Origin: CAVPOO01 sp963707015
GTDB lineage: Bacteria; Pseudomonadota; Gammaproteobacteria; Thiohalobacterales; Thiohalobacteraceae
Reading direction: 5' to 3'
Length of the DNA: 64,000 nucleotides
Assembly: GCA_963707015.1 (NCBI GenBank)
Contig: CAVPOO010000010.1
Coordinates: forward strand, 169,450 to 233,449
Positions 42,139 to 51,229 of this stretch are shown here, in pieces. The translations under genes were made by a program, and so were the position numbers. The notes below the pieces were generated by a model. That model worked only from the letters and a program-made list of their open reading frames with translations. It was not told where the DNA came from and made no database searches. Each line of letters starts with the position of its first letter. Positions within the stretch are counted from its first letter, which is position 1.

Positions 42139-45100
42139 GGTGTGTACTCCCCGAATACACAATGCACCGCCTCTGCGTTGGCAACGAAGACGATGTCGTT
42201 AGGAGCGGCATGCACACGTCCGCACGAGTACTCGCGGACGCTGCACACCGAGTCTTCGACTCCGGTGACCGCTTCGACCACACCGTAGATCTCGCTGAGG
42301 TGAAGATCGGCGCCGATAGCCCGTCGTTCGCGGGACAAGCGCGCGGTGAGCTCCCGCACGACGGTGGCCACGACCTCCTCGCCGGTGTAGACCTCGATGT
42401 CGATCCGGATATCGACATCGAGCACAACTCGGATCGGATTAGCGGCCCCGACAGTCACGAGCACCTCAGGTATGGCGCGCCGTTGCAGGTAGTCGACGAT
42501 CTCGTCGCGGATTGCCGAATCAAGCTCGTCCCCCCCTGCCGGCACGACTCGCACCTCGACAACGTCGTGAAGAATGCGGCTGTCGACACGATACTCGGCG
42601 CGGGCCTGCAGCACGCTCGAGTGCTGGGTCGCCACGTGTGCGAAGTCGGTCGGGGAGACGGCGCGGTCGAGGGAGAGCAGCGCGGCCGGTGCCAACTCCC
42701 GCATGTGCTCCGGGCGCTCCATGTCGGAGCCCGCGGTGGTCGCGCTGGGCTGGCGGACGGAGAGGACCAGCGGATGCGGGTGGACCAAATCCTCTAGAGA
42801 ACCCGGAGGCAGTGGGCCGATCCTTCCTGCGCCGACGCGGTAGTAGCGGACGAGTACGTTGCCGGTACCTACGGGTAAGCGGCGTCCGCGTCGGCCATCG
42901 CCGAAGCGCAGTTGTAGGTAGCCCTCTTCGGTCGTGCTCACCGTGAAGTGCCGGTCGCTGGGCGCGCTGTCGTCGAGCCGGAGCACGTGCCGCCAGCGTG
43001 CGCCATCGATCACGACCTCCAGATCCTCGCGGGCGCCGTGGGCGAGACGACTGTCGGGCACGGTGGACACAAGGGTCTGGCGCAGGTTCAACGTCGGGCC
43101 CCGATCTGTGGCGGTGCCACTGGACAGGCGCAGATCGGGGCGCCGTTCGCCGTGACCGGCCCGCACGACGTTACCGTAAAGCCGGAGATTGCCTGCAGTG
43201 AAGTGGTCCGAGGAGAGCGTGTCGGCGAGTGTTATCGTGCACGCATGTTCGTCGACCGCGTCGACCTCGACGAGCTGGCTATGCGTGCCATCCTTGGTGA
43301 CCGCGAGCAGCCGGCGACTCTTTAAGTTCTCCTTCGGGCAAGGCGGGATCAGGCGGATGGGGCCTGAGACCGCGGCCTCGTTAACCTCGGCACCGATAGG
43401 CGGCTCCTCGGCACGGTAGTCGCCCTGTAGCTCGAGCAGCTCGATATCGCTGGAGACGATGCCATCGGCAAGCTCGAGCTGGACGGCGAACGCGGAGGCG
43501 CGGTCATGGCGTTCGTAGGGTTGCATCGGTGTGGTGAGGCCGGGGAGATCGATCTGAATATCAAGAATCTTGACCGGGACCCAACCCTCCTTGTCTGAGA
43601 AGCGCGCGGCGGCCCAGTCGCCAATGGCCAGGCCCGTGGGGCGGCCATCGAAGAAATACCAGCCTCCGTCGGGCTGGTTGATGAGGGTGAGACGGCGTTC
43701 GGGCAGACCGCTGCCAGGCATGTTTTTCGGGAAGAACCAGAACTCGCCTTCGCCACCGAGGGGTGCACCTTCGCCGGTGTCGCGCCAGCCCTCCCGGTCC
43801 TCTGTGGTCTCTGGGGGCGCTCCCGGAGCTGGCCAGTACCGAAACATCCCGTGCATGGGTGGGGGTGGATCAAAATTTGTGGGCTCGGTCGCGTCCCCGC
43901 CACCAAACAGATCCAGAAAGGCCTGAAACACGAGCTGACCTGTCGATGGGATGCGCGCGTCCTTAGTCTTGATCATCGCCCCGAGGTCCACAAGGATGTC
44001 CGGGCTTAACGTGAACTTGACGCCTGGTATGGCACTAAGCAGCCAGATGATAAAGTCCTTGAGTGTTTCGAGGTCTTCCACTTCCACGTTCTCGAAGCCG
44101 AGGATATCGTTGGATGGGAACTCCTCGAACGGATTCTTGTACTCCCCGACTGGCGCCGGGGGCTTGGTGTACAAATGTCTGGCGGTGAAATTGGCTAGTG
44201 CACCGAGGACGAGCTCCTCCTCGGTCGCGGACTCCGCGGGAAACGTGAGCGATCCGATCAACCGGGTGGCGGGCTCGAGTGGGATATCGGTTTCGGACCA
44301 ATCGGGCCACTGGTCGTTCCCCGTGAACTCCTCGTTCCAATCTGGGATGGCGTATCTAGGAAGCTCCAGCTCGAGCCCAAAGGAGTCGGCCCGCTTCACC
44401 AGGGCGAAGCGCCATTGCCCATCAGGGTCCTGCCACGCAACCGCCGAGCCCTTGGCTAGCCCATGCGGGGTCGCACTCCTGCGGACATTCTTGCCGTTGA
44501 TCCACGGGGCGCGCCGAAAGCGTGGCGACGAGAGCATGGTTGTTTGCCCAGCGACGAATGTCTTCCAGGTTTCGTCACTATAGTCGAGGCCCACTGTTCC
44601 GTTTGTCTGTGCACCTGCAGCCGCCGCGGATGCGAAACCCGCGAAGAGGATGAGTGCGGATTCTCCCTTTCGGAGCCGCGCACGCGGTGGCACTCGCCAG
44701 AGCGCTTCGTCTGCCAGGTCCTGCAGCAGTGCCTGTGACTGCCCAGCACCCTCGACCTCGAACACGTTCCACGCGGGGTCGATTGCCACGTCCTCGAGGG
44801 TCTCGAACACAATGGGCTTGCCTGCCGCCGGCCGGTGCCGCACCTGCAGGCCCCGTTCTACGGTACCTGCGCTCCTCGCCTCGATGGCGAGGAAGGTCGT
44901 AGCCGACGTGGCGCCCACAGGATGGTAGTCGAGCATCGCGACGTGCTTGCGCACCTCGTCCCATTCGGTTGCCGTGCGTAGAAAGGCCTCGTTTGCATGG
45001 GCGTCGATCTGCTCGGTGAGCACGTGACAGCTACGTGCAAAAGTCCGCAACAGCTCCCAGAGTAGATCGCCCCGATCGAGGTATTGCTTTTCAAGCTTCT

Positions 45101-45299
45101 CGTTTTTGCGATGCCGCGCCCAGTACTCGTCTTCGCCGTTCTCGGACTCGTCGTAGGGCGGTTCGAGCCGGTCCATCCAGCGGCCTTCGAAAGACTCGTG
45201 CAGTGACTTTCGGATATGGTCCAAGAAGGTCGCTGCGTTGCCGTCGACGTAGCGCAGCCGTGACAATCCGGATCGGTTCCAGCGGGTGAAGTCGCTCAT
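42135..45299 (-). CDS. Large baseplate J-like assembly protein
   Basis: A 1054-residue protein from the ATG overlapping the previous stop (MSDFTRWNRSGLSRLRYVDG). The C-terminal third has the baseplate J pattern: LQLRFGDGRRGRRLPVGTGN, VRYYRVGAGRIGPLPPGSLE, RAVSPTDFAHVATQHSSVLQ, then VVEVRVVPAGGDE. The middle is an insertion-rich region unique to large CIS members. With its neighbour it should form the wedge ring around the central spike (Afp12/Pvc12 position). Confidence 0.85.
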   Translation of the reverse strand: MSDFTRWNRSGLSRLRYVDGNAATFLDHIRKSLHESFEGRWMDRLEPPYDESENGEDEYWARHRKNEKLEKQYLDRGDLLWELLRTFARSCHVLTEQIDAHANEAFLRTATEWDEVRKHVAMLDYHPVGATSATTFLAIEARSAGTVERGLQVRHRPAAGKPIVFETLEDVAIDPAWNVFEVEGAGQSQALLQDLADEALWRVPPRARLRKGESALILFAGFASAAAAGAQTNGTVGLDYSDETWKTFVAGQTTMLSSPRFRRAPWINGKNVRRSATPHGLAKGSAVAWQDPDGQWRFALVKRADSFGLELELPRYAIPDWNEEFTGNDQWPDWSETDIPLEPATRLIGSLTFPAESATEEELVLGALANFTARHLYTKPPAPVGEYKNPFEEFPSNDILGFENVEVEDLETLKDFIIWLLSAIPGVKFTLSPDILVDLGAMIKTKDARIPSTGQLVFQAFLDLFGGGDATEPTNFDPPPPMHGMFRYWPAPGAPPETTEDREGWRDTGEGAPLGGEGEFWFFPKNMPGSGLPERRLTLINQPDGGWYFFDGRPTGLAIGDWAAARFSDKEGWVPVKILDIQIDLPGLTTPMQPYERHDRASAFAVQLELADGIVSSDIELLELQGDYRAEEPPIGAEVNEAAVSGPIRLIPPCPKENLKSRRLLAVTKDGTHSQLVEVDAVDEHACTITLADTLSSDHFTAGNLRLYGNVVRAGHGERRPDLRLSSGTATDRGPTLNLRQTLVSTVPDSRLAHGAREDLEVVIDGARWRHVLRLDDSAPSDRHFTVSTTEEGYLQLRFGDGRRGRRLPVGTGNVLVRYYRVGAGRIGPLPPGSLEDLVHPHPLVLSVRQPSATTAGSDMERPEHMRELAPAALLSLDRAVSPTDFAHVATQHSSVLQARAEYRVDSRILHDVVEVRVVPAGGDELDSAIRDEIVDYLQRRAIPEVLVTVGAANPIRVVLDVDIRIDIEVYTGEEVVATVVRELTARLSRERRAIGADLHLSEIYGVVEAVTGVEDSVCSVREYSCGRVHAAPNDIVFVANAEAVHCVFGEYTP

Positions 45300-46426
45300 C
45301 CGCGACGCCCCCCTTGGAGATGCACAATCAGTTCCCCGCATTGATCCCGGATGACGGCAAGTTCGTCCCTGTCGAGCACGATGCGGTCGGGAATCTCCTC
45401 ACCCGGTGACTCCGGCTGCTTGCGGAACTGGAGCACGTCGACACTGCGGATCCCGTCCAGCGGCATGAGCGCCCCATAGAGGTCTCCCTTCTGTATGTCC
45501 TGCCCGGCCGCAAGGCGCCCAGGGCGGAAGAAGCCGGTGGGACCGTGCCCCAGCACCCGCTCGACCTCCCGCCGAACCTCCGAGTGGAAATAGTGGTCCT
45601 CGAGGTGGATGCACAGCTCGATCACGAGGCCCACCTGCACGATATCGGCCAGCTCCACCATGTGACCCACCATGCGGAAGGCTTTGAGATACTCGGTCAC
45701 CAGGCGCCGTGTGGTCTCGACCTGTGTCCAGTCTGGCACAAGCTTGCGCAATCCCCACTTCTTGTGGAAACCCTCCACCTCTGTGCGCTCCCGGTCGGAG
45801 AGTTGCAGGAGCTCGGTGTCGAGCATGCGTCCCTCCGCCAGGCTCACGGTGACCGTGAGCTCGAACCACGACCCGTTCCAGCGCTGCTGGCTGTACGCCC
45901 GCTCCACCAGGGGGTGGTCCTCGATGCGAGCACCGTAGTCGGCGAGGCTCACCATGCGGCGCTGGGTCCGGATGCTCGCGGGGCCGCGTTGGCGGTCGAG
46001 CTCTAGCTGGTGCGGTTTGTTCCGATACATCTCGAGCAGTTGGTCGACGGTGAGGCCACGCTCGCTCGTCGGATCGTAACCGATGAAGTGCAGCCAGCCG
46101 AGTACCGACTCCACCCGTCGTGCGGTGACCAGATAGGCCTCAGTGCTCACCCGGTCGGCCATGTCCGAGAGCTGATCGAGGGCCATCGCGAGTACGTCGA
46201 TCAGCACGGTCTCGACATCGCCCGTGGTCCAGCGTGTGCGTTCCGGGAACCGATCCTGCAGCTCACGCCACATCGCGCCCCGGAAACTGTCGAAGTCCCG
46301 TTGCTGCCAGTCGAAGTCGTCGCCGACCTTAGGCAAGGGCACGGGGAGTTCTACAACCCTGACACCGGGGTCCGTACCCTCCGGGTCGGCAGGCCAAGTC
46401 AGCTGCGGTCGTGCGAGCTCAGCCAA
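45296..46426 (-). CDS. Baseplate J-family wedge protein
   Basis: A 376-residue protein. The start chosen is TTG (LAELARPQLTWPADPEG) overlapping the gp25-like stop by 8 nt; an ATG frame 90 nt upstream would overlap that gene fully. Visible signature: FDWQQRDFDSFRGAMWRELQ, DVETVLIDVLAMALDQLSDM, ADRVSTEAYLVTARRVESVL, typical of the N-terminal part of Afp11-like baseplate proteins, and a C-terminal VEREVERVLGHGPTGFFRPG-like segment. It pairs with the larger J-like gene downstream. Confidence 0.82.
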   Translation of the reverse strand: MAELARPQLTWPADPEGTDPGVRVVELPVPLPKVGDDFDWQQRDFDSFRGAMWRELQDRFPERTRWTTGDVETVLIDVLAMALDQLSDMADRVSTEAYLVTARRVESVLGWLHFIGYDPTSERGLTVDQLLEMYRNKPHQLELDRQRGPASIRTQRRMVSLADYGARIEDHPLVERAYSQQRWNGSWFELTVTVSLAEGRMLDTELLQLSDRERTEVEGFHKKWGLRKLVPDWTQVETTRRLVTEYLKAFRMVGHMVELADIVQVGLVIELCIHLEDHYFHSEVRREVERVLGHGPTGFFRPGRLAAGQDIQKGDLYGALMPLDGIRSVDVLQFRKQPESPGEEIPDRIVLDRDELAVIRDQCGELIVHLQGGRRG

Positions 46427-46859
46427 TGGCGCCCCCCTCCGGCACGACGAACAAGTGCTCTTCGGTGCGGTTGATGGTCGCGAGCCGGTACCGGATCCGA
46501 ATGCGCAGTGTGTCATCGCCTTCCGTCTTGTCGGCCGGCTGCCCTTTATCGGCTTCGTCTTGGGGTGCGATGGTCACGTCCAGCGAACGTGGATCGATCT
46601 CTCCGCGCAGGGCTTCGCTGAGGCTCGCCATGAGCCGTTGTTTCGCAAGATCCCAAAGCGCGGTCCGATTGGGCTCGAAGACCATGCGCCGCACGCCTGC
46701 GCCGAACTCGAGCTCAAAGACCCGCTCGGTCGGGTTGGTGAGTAACACCTGTTCGATTTGCTGGGCGATGTAGTCACGCCGACGCACCATCTTCGGGCCG
46801 TCCGTGTTCATCCGGAACGGGAAGGCGAGGTACTCAGGATCTGCGAGGTTCTGCGGCAT
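46419..46859 (-). CDS. gp25/GPW-like baseplate wedge protein
   Basis: A 146-residue protein (MPQNLADPEYLAFPFRMNTD) with the gp25 fold pattern: FPFRMNTDG, RRDYIAQQIEQVLLTNPTER and VFELEFGAGVRRMVFEPN, then a beta hairpin with a Lys/Asp-rich insertion. gp25-like subunits initiate sheath polymerisation in T4, T6SS (TssE) and Afp (Afp9). The start is 4 nt after the spike gene stop. Confidence 0.88.
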   Translation of the reverse strand: MPQNLADPEYLAFPFRMNTDGPKMVRRRDYIAQQIEQVLLTNPTERVFELEFGAGVRRMVFEPNRTALWDLAKQRLMASLSEALRGEIDPRSLDVTIAPQDEADKGQPADKTEGDDTLRIRIRYRLATINRTEEHLFVVPEGGAIG

Positions 46860-46863
46860 GCGG

Positions 46864-47688
46864 TCAGCCCGTGGTGACGACCTTGGAGAGCGCGTCCATC
46901 TCGCCCTGCGGGATGGGAGGGGAGGTCGGACCGCCAACGATCGGCGCCACCGTGTGGGTGTGCGTCATGTACTTGGTGAGGAAGCTCAGCCCCTTGAGCA
47001 GGGGCTCGCCGAAGGAGCCACCCAGGGCAACCGAGGGTGCATCTACGGTCACCATGGCGTTTGCTTTAACCGTCGTGCCGCCGCTGCTCATGTCGATCGC
47101 GTTGCCTGATGCGTCCTCGGCGGTCCAGCCGGATTCGGTCATGCGCAGCATATTGCCCTTGCCGTCCTCGAGCAGCAGCTCCTTGCGCTCTTCGGAGAGT
47201 TTCAGTGTCATGCCGGCCGCATTGGTGAGCTCGACGGAGCCGTCGGGCTCGATCGTGAGCTCTGCGTTGTTGGCATGGGATAGCGTTACGCGGCCTTCGC
47301 CTTCAGCGTCCTCGAACAGTAGCCTGTGCCCCGAGGGCGTCTGAAGCACCCGGGTCGTTGGTGCCTGCTTGGCCGCACCCTCAGGGAGGTCCTCGCTCTT
47401 GGCCCAGAAGATACCCGTCCAAATGGGGCGTTGGATGTCGCCCTCCTCGAACTCCACCCATACGAGTGACCCTTCCTCGGGGATAAAGAACATGCCTTGG
47501 CGCGCGAACCCGCCGAAAGGCAGGCAAGGCAGCGCCCAGGTGCTCTCTCCGTCTCCAAACAACGATGGGATCGAGACCCGCAGCCGGCCGAGCCGCTGCT
47601 CGTCCTTGTTGTCAACGACCGCACCCCGGTACTTGCCGAAGCGCCGGCGGTCAAGTTCGTGGAGTAGGTTGACAAGGGTTTCGTCCAT
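46864..47688 (-). CDS. gp5/VgrG-like central spike protein (phage baseplate V)
   Basis: A 274-residue spike. The N-terminal OB-fold is evident from GKYRGAVVDNKDEQRLGRLR, VSIPSLFGDGESTWALPCLP, EGSLVWVEFEEGDIQRPIWT and GIFWAKSEDLP. A repetitive beta-helix-like part follows (LTIEPDGSVELTNAAGMTL). The end is hydrophobic and Pro/Gly-rich and may bind a tip protein. Corresponds to Afp8/Pvc8 in position; it is shorter than typical VgrG since gpD-like part is a separate gene. Confidence 0.88.
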   Translation of the reverse strand: MDETLVNLLHELDRRRFGKYRGAVVDNKDEQRLGRLRVSIPSLFGDGESTWALPCLPFGGFARQGMFFIPEEGSLVWVEFEEGDIQRPIWTGIFWAKSEDLPEGAAKQAPTTRVLQTPSGHRLLFEDAEGEGRVTLSHANNAELTIEPDGSVELTNAAGMTLKLSEERKELLLEDGKGNMLRMTESGWTAEDASGNAIDMSSGGTTVKANAMVTVDAPSVALGGSFGEPLLKGLSFLTKYMTHTHTVAPIVGGPTSPPIPQGEMDALSKVVTTG

Positions 47689-47699
47689 GGTGTTTTCCT

Positions 47700-48782
47700 C
47701 TAGGGCTGGTTGGTGGCGTTGCGAAGGAGCGAGAAGCGCTGCGTGTAGGCGTCGGCCGCGAAGTGATGCGTGACCTGGTCGACGTAGTAAGTGCCACCGT
47801 AGGTCTCGCCAATGCCCTCCACCTCGACGGGCAGATGGGTCAGGAGCACGTGGCCATAGGCAAGGCCGTCGAGCACGCCCTCCGCGCGAATCTTGAACTG
47901 GTGTTCGTTGGCCTTGGCCTGCGCGCGGAGTTCGGCCTCCTGCTCGGTCTGGCCGGTAGCCTGAATGGCCCAGACGAAGGGCTCGAGGCCGTCCCGCTCT
48001 GCGGTGAGCGCAGTGGACCCGAGGATGTGCTGATCCGGCGCGAGTTCGACCTTAGTGCGCCCGGACTCCGCGGCCGGCGCTTGCCGTGTGAGCCTTACGG
48101 CGTCGGGCCGGTGGCCATCTTGCTCGACGTTCAATTCGAGGCAGTTCGTGTCGTCGCCGGCGTACACGCGAATCGGCGGCTGCGGCGACGCCTGTAGCTG
48201 CGGTGCGACGAAGTAGAGTGTTCCCTCTCGCGTGTAGAGCTCGAAGCCATTGGCCCGTGCCCGCTCGCGCAGAAACCGCGCCACCGTGCTGTCGATGTGC
48301 AAGGCGCCCGCGGTGATACCTCCATCGGCTACCACAGACTCGAGCGCATCGCCGACCAGCGTCTCAACGATCTCGCCGTCGGGGCGTTCCTCACCCTCGC
48401 GGGTGAGCACGTCCTGTTGGTGTTCGCGATCGAGGCGTAACAGCTCGTCCTGGGCTATGACAGTGACACGCGTGTCGTCCATGTTCTGCGGGTAGGAAAG
48501 ACGGACCTCTCGCACGTAACCACGCATGAGTTCTTCGCTGCCCGCCGCCGGCCCGAAGTGGGCGGTGATCGCGACGCTGTCCCATGGCTTCACAGCCCCG
48601 GCATCCTGCACCAACCAGCGACCCGACTCTTCGCGGAGGGTGTTGAACACCAGAGTCGCAGTCGTCGAAGCGCCGCGGCGCATCTCCACGGTGACCTCGC
48701 GCAGAGCATCGGCGAGCAGTTCGTTCGACTGTTCGTTCACGGTGATGGTGCACAGCGGGGGTGCCCAGGCGGTCGTGGTCAC
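47700..48782 (-). CDS. gpD/gp27-like tail hub protein
   Basis: A 360-residue hub protein starting at GTG (VTTTAWAPPLCTITVNEQSN) in a GTGA overlap with the LysM gene; the longer ATG frame overlaps that gene. Features include VTVEMRRGASTTATLVFNTL, DSVAITAHFGPAAGSEELMR, FLRERARANGFELYTREGTL and YVDQVTHHFAADAYTQRFSL, the normal pattern of phage late control D proteins. It forms the trimer between the inner tube and spike. Confidence 0.85.
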   Translation of the reverse strand: MTTTAWAPPLCTITVNEQSNELLADALREVTVEMRRGASTTATLVFNTLREESGRWLVQDAGAVKPWDSVAITAHFGPAAGSEELMRGYVREVRLSYPQNMDDTRVTVIAQDELLRLDREHQQDVLTREGEERPDGEIVETLVGDALESVVADGGITAGALHIDSTVARFLRERARANGFELYTREGTLYFVAPQLQASPQPPIRVYAGDDTNCLELNVEQDGHRPDAVRLTRQAPAAESGRTKVELAPDQHILGSTALTAERDGLEPFVWAIQATGQTEQEAELRAQAKANEHQFKIRAEGVLDGLAYGHVLLTHLPVEVEGIGETYGGTYYVDQVTHHFAADAYTQRFSLLRNATNQP

Positions 48783-49057
48783 CGGCGGCCTCCCGGGTCG
48801 GCCGGGATCACGATAACCGTGCCGTTGAATTTGCCCATATCCAGGTCCCCACCAAAGCCGAATTCGGGGTTCGCATCGAGGATCAACCACCACTTCCGCG
48901 GGTCGTTGTAGTAGTGAGCAGCGAGCCGATCCAGACGGTCCTGGCCGGTGACGATGTGCTCGATGACACCGGGCAGCGTATCAATGGACCGCGGTTTCCG
49001 GCCAGGGCGTCTCGAGTAGTCGGAAGTCTGCTTGTATCGTGAGTGTGGGTCGAACAC
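48779..49057 (-). CDS. LysM-domain tail protein
   Basis: A 92-residue protein with a LysM-type segment (VTGQDRLDRLAAHYYNDPRK, WWLILDANPEF) ending VIVIPADPGGRR. Small LysM proteins lie between the tube-initiator and hub genes in phage (gpX-like) and eCIS loci and are thought to help dock the tube onto the hub. Start ATG is 8 nt after the preceding stop. Confidence 0.85.
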   Translation of the reverse strand: MFDPHSRYKQTSDYSRRPGRKPRSIDTLPGVIEHIVTGQDRLDRLAAHYYNDPRKWWLILDANPEFGFGGDLDMGKFNGTVIVIPADPGGRR

Positions 49058-49065
49058 AGCGCCTC

Positions 49066-49710
49066 CTAGAACTTAAGCAGCTCGCTCGCGAGTCCGGAGA
49101 CCAGACCGAGGCTTCGGGCGGACTGCTCCTGCCGGTTGCGCTCGAACGTATATATCGGGTTCTCGCTCTCAATGACCTCCAGGGTCAGCGAGGCCTCGGC
49201 CCGGTATGGTGCCAGCGTGATAGGCAAGTGGGCCTTGGTCTCAATGCGGGTCTGGGTTAGAAACACCGGCAACACACTTACGCCCCACTTGAAAAGCAAC
49301 ACCGATGGCAATAGAGGCTGTGGCGAACCCGCTTCCTTCTCCCCTGAGGCGATGGCAAGATCCGTGAACCCGGCGGGGGCACTGGTCTTGGGCTGCAGCA
49401 TCTGGTTGAGCACATCGATCTCGGGCTGCACGCCGACGACCTTCGCGAGTGGATCAATGCCGGCATTCATGCGATCGGTGGCGTCGAGCAGGATCGTGAA
49501 GGACAGCGTCTCCGATTTGACGCTCACCCCCTGGGCGGCCCGTTGGGTTTCAGCTTGCGTCGTGAAGGTCGCACTTTTACCCAGTCCGCCCGGGGGAAGG
49601 CTCACGGTACGGGAGCGTGTGATGCTGTGCGGGTTGAACTGGAAGAGCAGGACCAGCGGACGCGGCGTCAGGGCGTATTCGATCAACACACCTCGCTCCT
49701 GTAGGCTCAT
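49066..49710 (-). CDS. CIS tube-initiator-like protein (Afp7/Pvc7 position)
   Basis: A 214-residue protein with VLIEYALTPRPLVLLFQFNP, HSITRSRT, KSETLSFTILLDATDRMN and KWGVSVLPVFLTQTRIETKA, then a hydrophobic C-terminal LGLVSGLASELLKF. This pattern (FQFNPxxIxRSR) characterises the contractile injection system tube protein family that caps the spike-hub complex and starts tube growth. It overlaps the preceding small gene by 4 nt. Confidence 0.8.
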   Translation of the reverse strand: MSLQERGVLIEYALTPRPLVLLFQFNPHSITRSRTVSLPPGGLGKSATFTTQAETQRAAQGVSVKSETLSFTILLDATDRMNAGIDPLAKVVGVQPEIDVLNQMLQPKTSAPAGFTDLAIASGEKEAGSPQPLLPSVLLFKWGVSVLPVFLTQTRIETKAHLPITLAPYRAEASLTLEVIESENPIYTFERNRQEQSARSLGLVSGLASELLKF

Positions 49711-49943
49711 GACACCTCCCCACGCACCGCACTAGCGATGCACTCTGCGCAGAGCGCCCCGATCTCGCTACTATTCATGTCCGCTCGCAGCTCAATGGAC
49801 TCCACCGACAGGCTTGCGATGCGGTGCTCCCCCAGAGGCATCTCTTGACCAGCGAGCGTATGAGCCAGGCCTTCCGCGATGTCCTTGGCGTGAGACTCCA
49901 GGCTCGATGGCAGATGAATGTGGAGTTGATCGATGCGGATCAT
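49707..49943 (-). CDS. Small eCIS protein, unknown function
   Basis: A 78-residue protein (IRIDQLHIHLPSSLESHAKD start) with an amphipathic helix (DIAEGLAHTLAG) and a C-terminal CAECIASAVRGEVS. The opening beta-strand pattern IxIxxLxIxL resembles the end of the disordered protein at 52155-53093 and small DUF5908-like CIS proteins. It overlaps the ATPase stop and the next start by 4 nt each, so its translation is coupled; it is therefore likely real. Confidence 0.7.
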   Translation of the reverse strand: MIRIDQLHIHLPSSLESHAKDIAEGLAHTLAGQEMPLGEHRIASLSVESIELRADMNSSEIGALCAECIASAVRGEVS

Positions 49944-51229
49944 GCGGCCTCCGCTTCGAGGTGTTGCTCAAGGAAGCCGAGACTCGCTCGTAGGGCGCGG
50001 CCCTGCGTCTTCTTCAGTTCGTTCCATAAACCTCGCGCGACCGCTTGCAGCAAACTTGACTGGTCCCAGCCGCTGGACGCGCGGAATGCGAGGTGATGAG
50101 CCGCGTAGCGGCAAGCACCGGCGATCTGGGCGCCGGACAGCCGGGGAACACTGGCGAGCTGGTGCACGAGCTCGGTGGTGTGCGAGGGCATGTTGTTTAG
50201 GTAGAGCCGCCACAAATCACGGCGCTGTGCTTCGTCCGGGAAGGTAAAGTTAAGCACGACGTCGATACGACGCAGAAAGGCCGGGTCGATTTGGTCGCGC
50301 AGGTTGGTGGTGAGCAGGCAGATGCCCGGATGCTGCTCCATGCGAGCCAGCAGATGGCCAACCTCCATGTTCGCATAGCGATCGCGCGCTTCTTTAACCT
50401 CCCCCCGCTTACCGAACAGGCCCTCCGCCTCGTCGAACAGCAGCACCGCCTCGGTACGGCGCGCGTGTCGGAAGAGTTCGTTGATGTTCTTTGGCGTATC
50501 ACCTATGTACTTGCTAACCAGAAGCCCCATGTCGACGCGGTAGAGGGGTAAACCCGCCTCAGCGGCCAGGGCCTTCGCAGCCATGGTCTTGCCCGTGCCA
50601 GATGCGCCCGCAAACAGCACCACCGGTCCGTGCTCGACGGGTACGCCCCACTGAGCAAGCTGATCTTCGTGCTCGGGCCAGCTCGCCAGTTCTTGGAGCT
50701 GCTGGCAGACCACGTCGGGACAGACCAGGCGTTCGAGGGTGTGCGAGTAGGCGTCAGGCTGTATCAGCACGGCACCGGGTATCTCAGTGCCGTGGGGGAG
50801 CAGTCCGAGGATGCGGCGTCTAGCGCGAGGCGTGGGTACTAGAGGTGCGTAAGGCAGGTTCGTGGCCTCTTCCAACAAACCGCGTGCGATCAGCGGTGCA
50901 TGGGGCACGACCCGGTTGCGGTAAGCGACGATCTCCTCTGGCTCGAGCCGTAACAGCTCACAGATCAGATCGACGCCGGGAAAGCTAGAGCTCCCTCCGG
51001 CTTGATGCTCACGAAACAACCAGCCCACGCGCGGACACATCAGGGGCGCGAGTGCGAGGATCAGGATGTCAACGTCGGGGTCGTCGAGGAGAAAGGCTGT
51101 CTTCAACGCCTCGACCCCGTCGAAAGGATGGACGGATGCCGAGACCTGAGGGGACCCGCGACGGGCCGCCTCCAGCTGCTCGACCAGGGTCTCCACCACG
51201 GCCCAGTTATGGTTCGGGATGAGCGTCAC
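49940..51229 (-). CDS. AAA+ ATPase of the contractile injection system (Afp15/Pvc15-like)
   Basis: A 429-residue protein with an N-terminal helical part (1-190) and a single AAA+ domain: Walker A GASGTGKT at 208-215, Walker B VLLFDEAEGLF at 262-272, sensor-1 LLTTNLRDQIDPAFLRRIDV with arginine finger. Such ATPases are required for assembly or cargo loading in Afp/PVC systems and their presence separates eCIS from phage tails and R-pyocins. Overlaps both neighbours by 4 nt. Confidence 0.92.
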   Translation of the reverse strand: MTLIPNHNWAVVETLVEQLEAARRGSPQVSASVHPFDGVEALKTAFLLDDPDVDILILALAPLMCPRVGWLFREHQAGGSSSFPGVDLICELLRLEPEEIVAYRNRVVPHAPLIARGLLEEATNLPYAPLVPTPRARRRILGLLPHGTEIPGAVLIQPDAYSHTLERLVCPDVVCQQLQELASWPEHEDQLAQWGVPVEHGPVVLFAGASGTGKTMAAKALAAEAGLPLYRVDMGLLVSKYIGDTPKNINELFRHARRTEAVLLFDEAEGLFGKRGEVKEARDRYANMEVGHLLARMEQHPGICLLTTNLRDQIDPAFLRRIDVVLNFTFPDEAQRRDLWRLYLNNMPSHTTELVHQLASVPRLSGAQIAGACRYAAHHLAFRASSGWDQSSLLQAVARGLWNELKKTQGRALRASLGFLEQHLEAEAA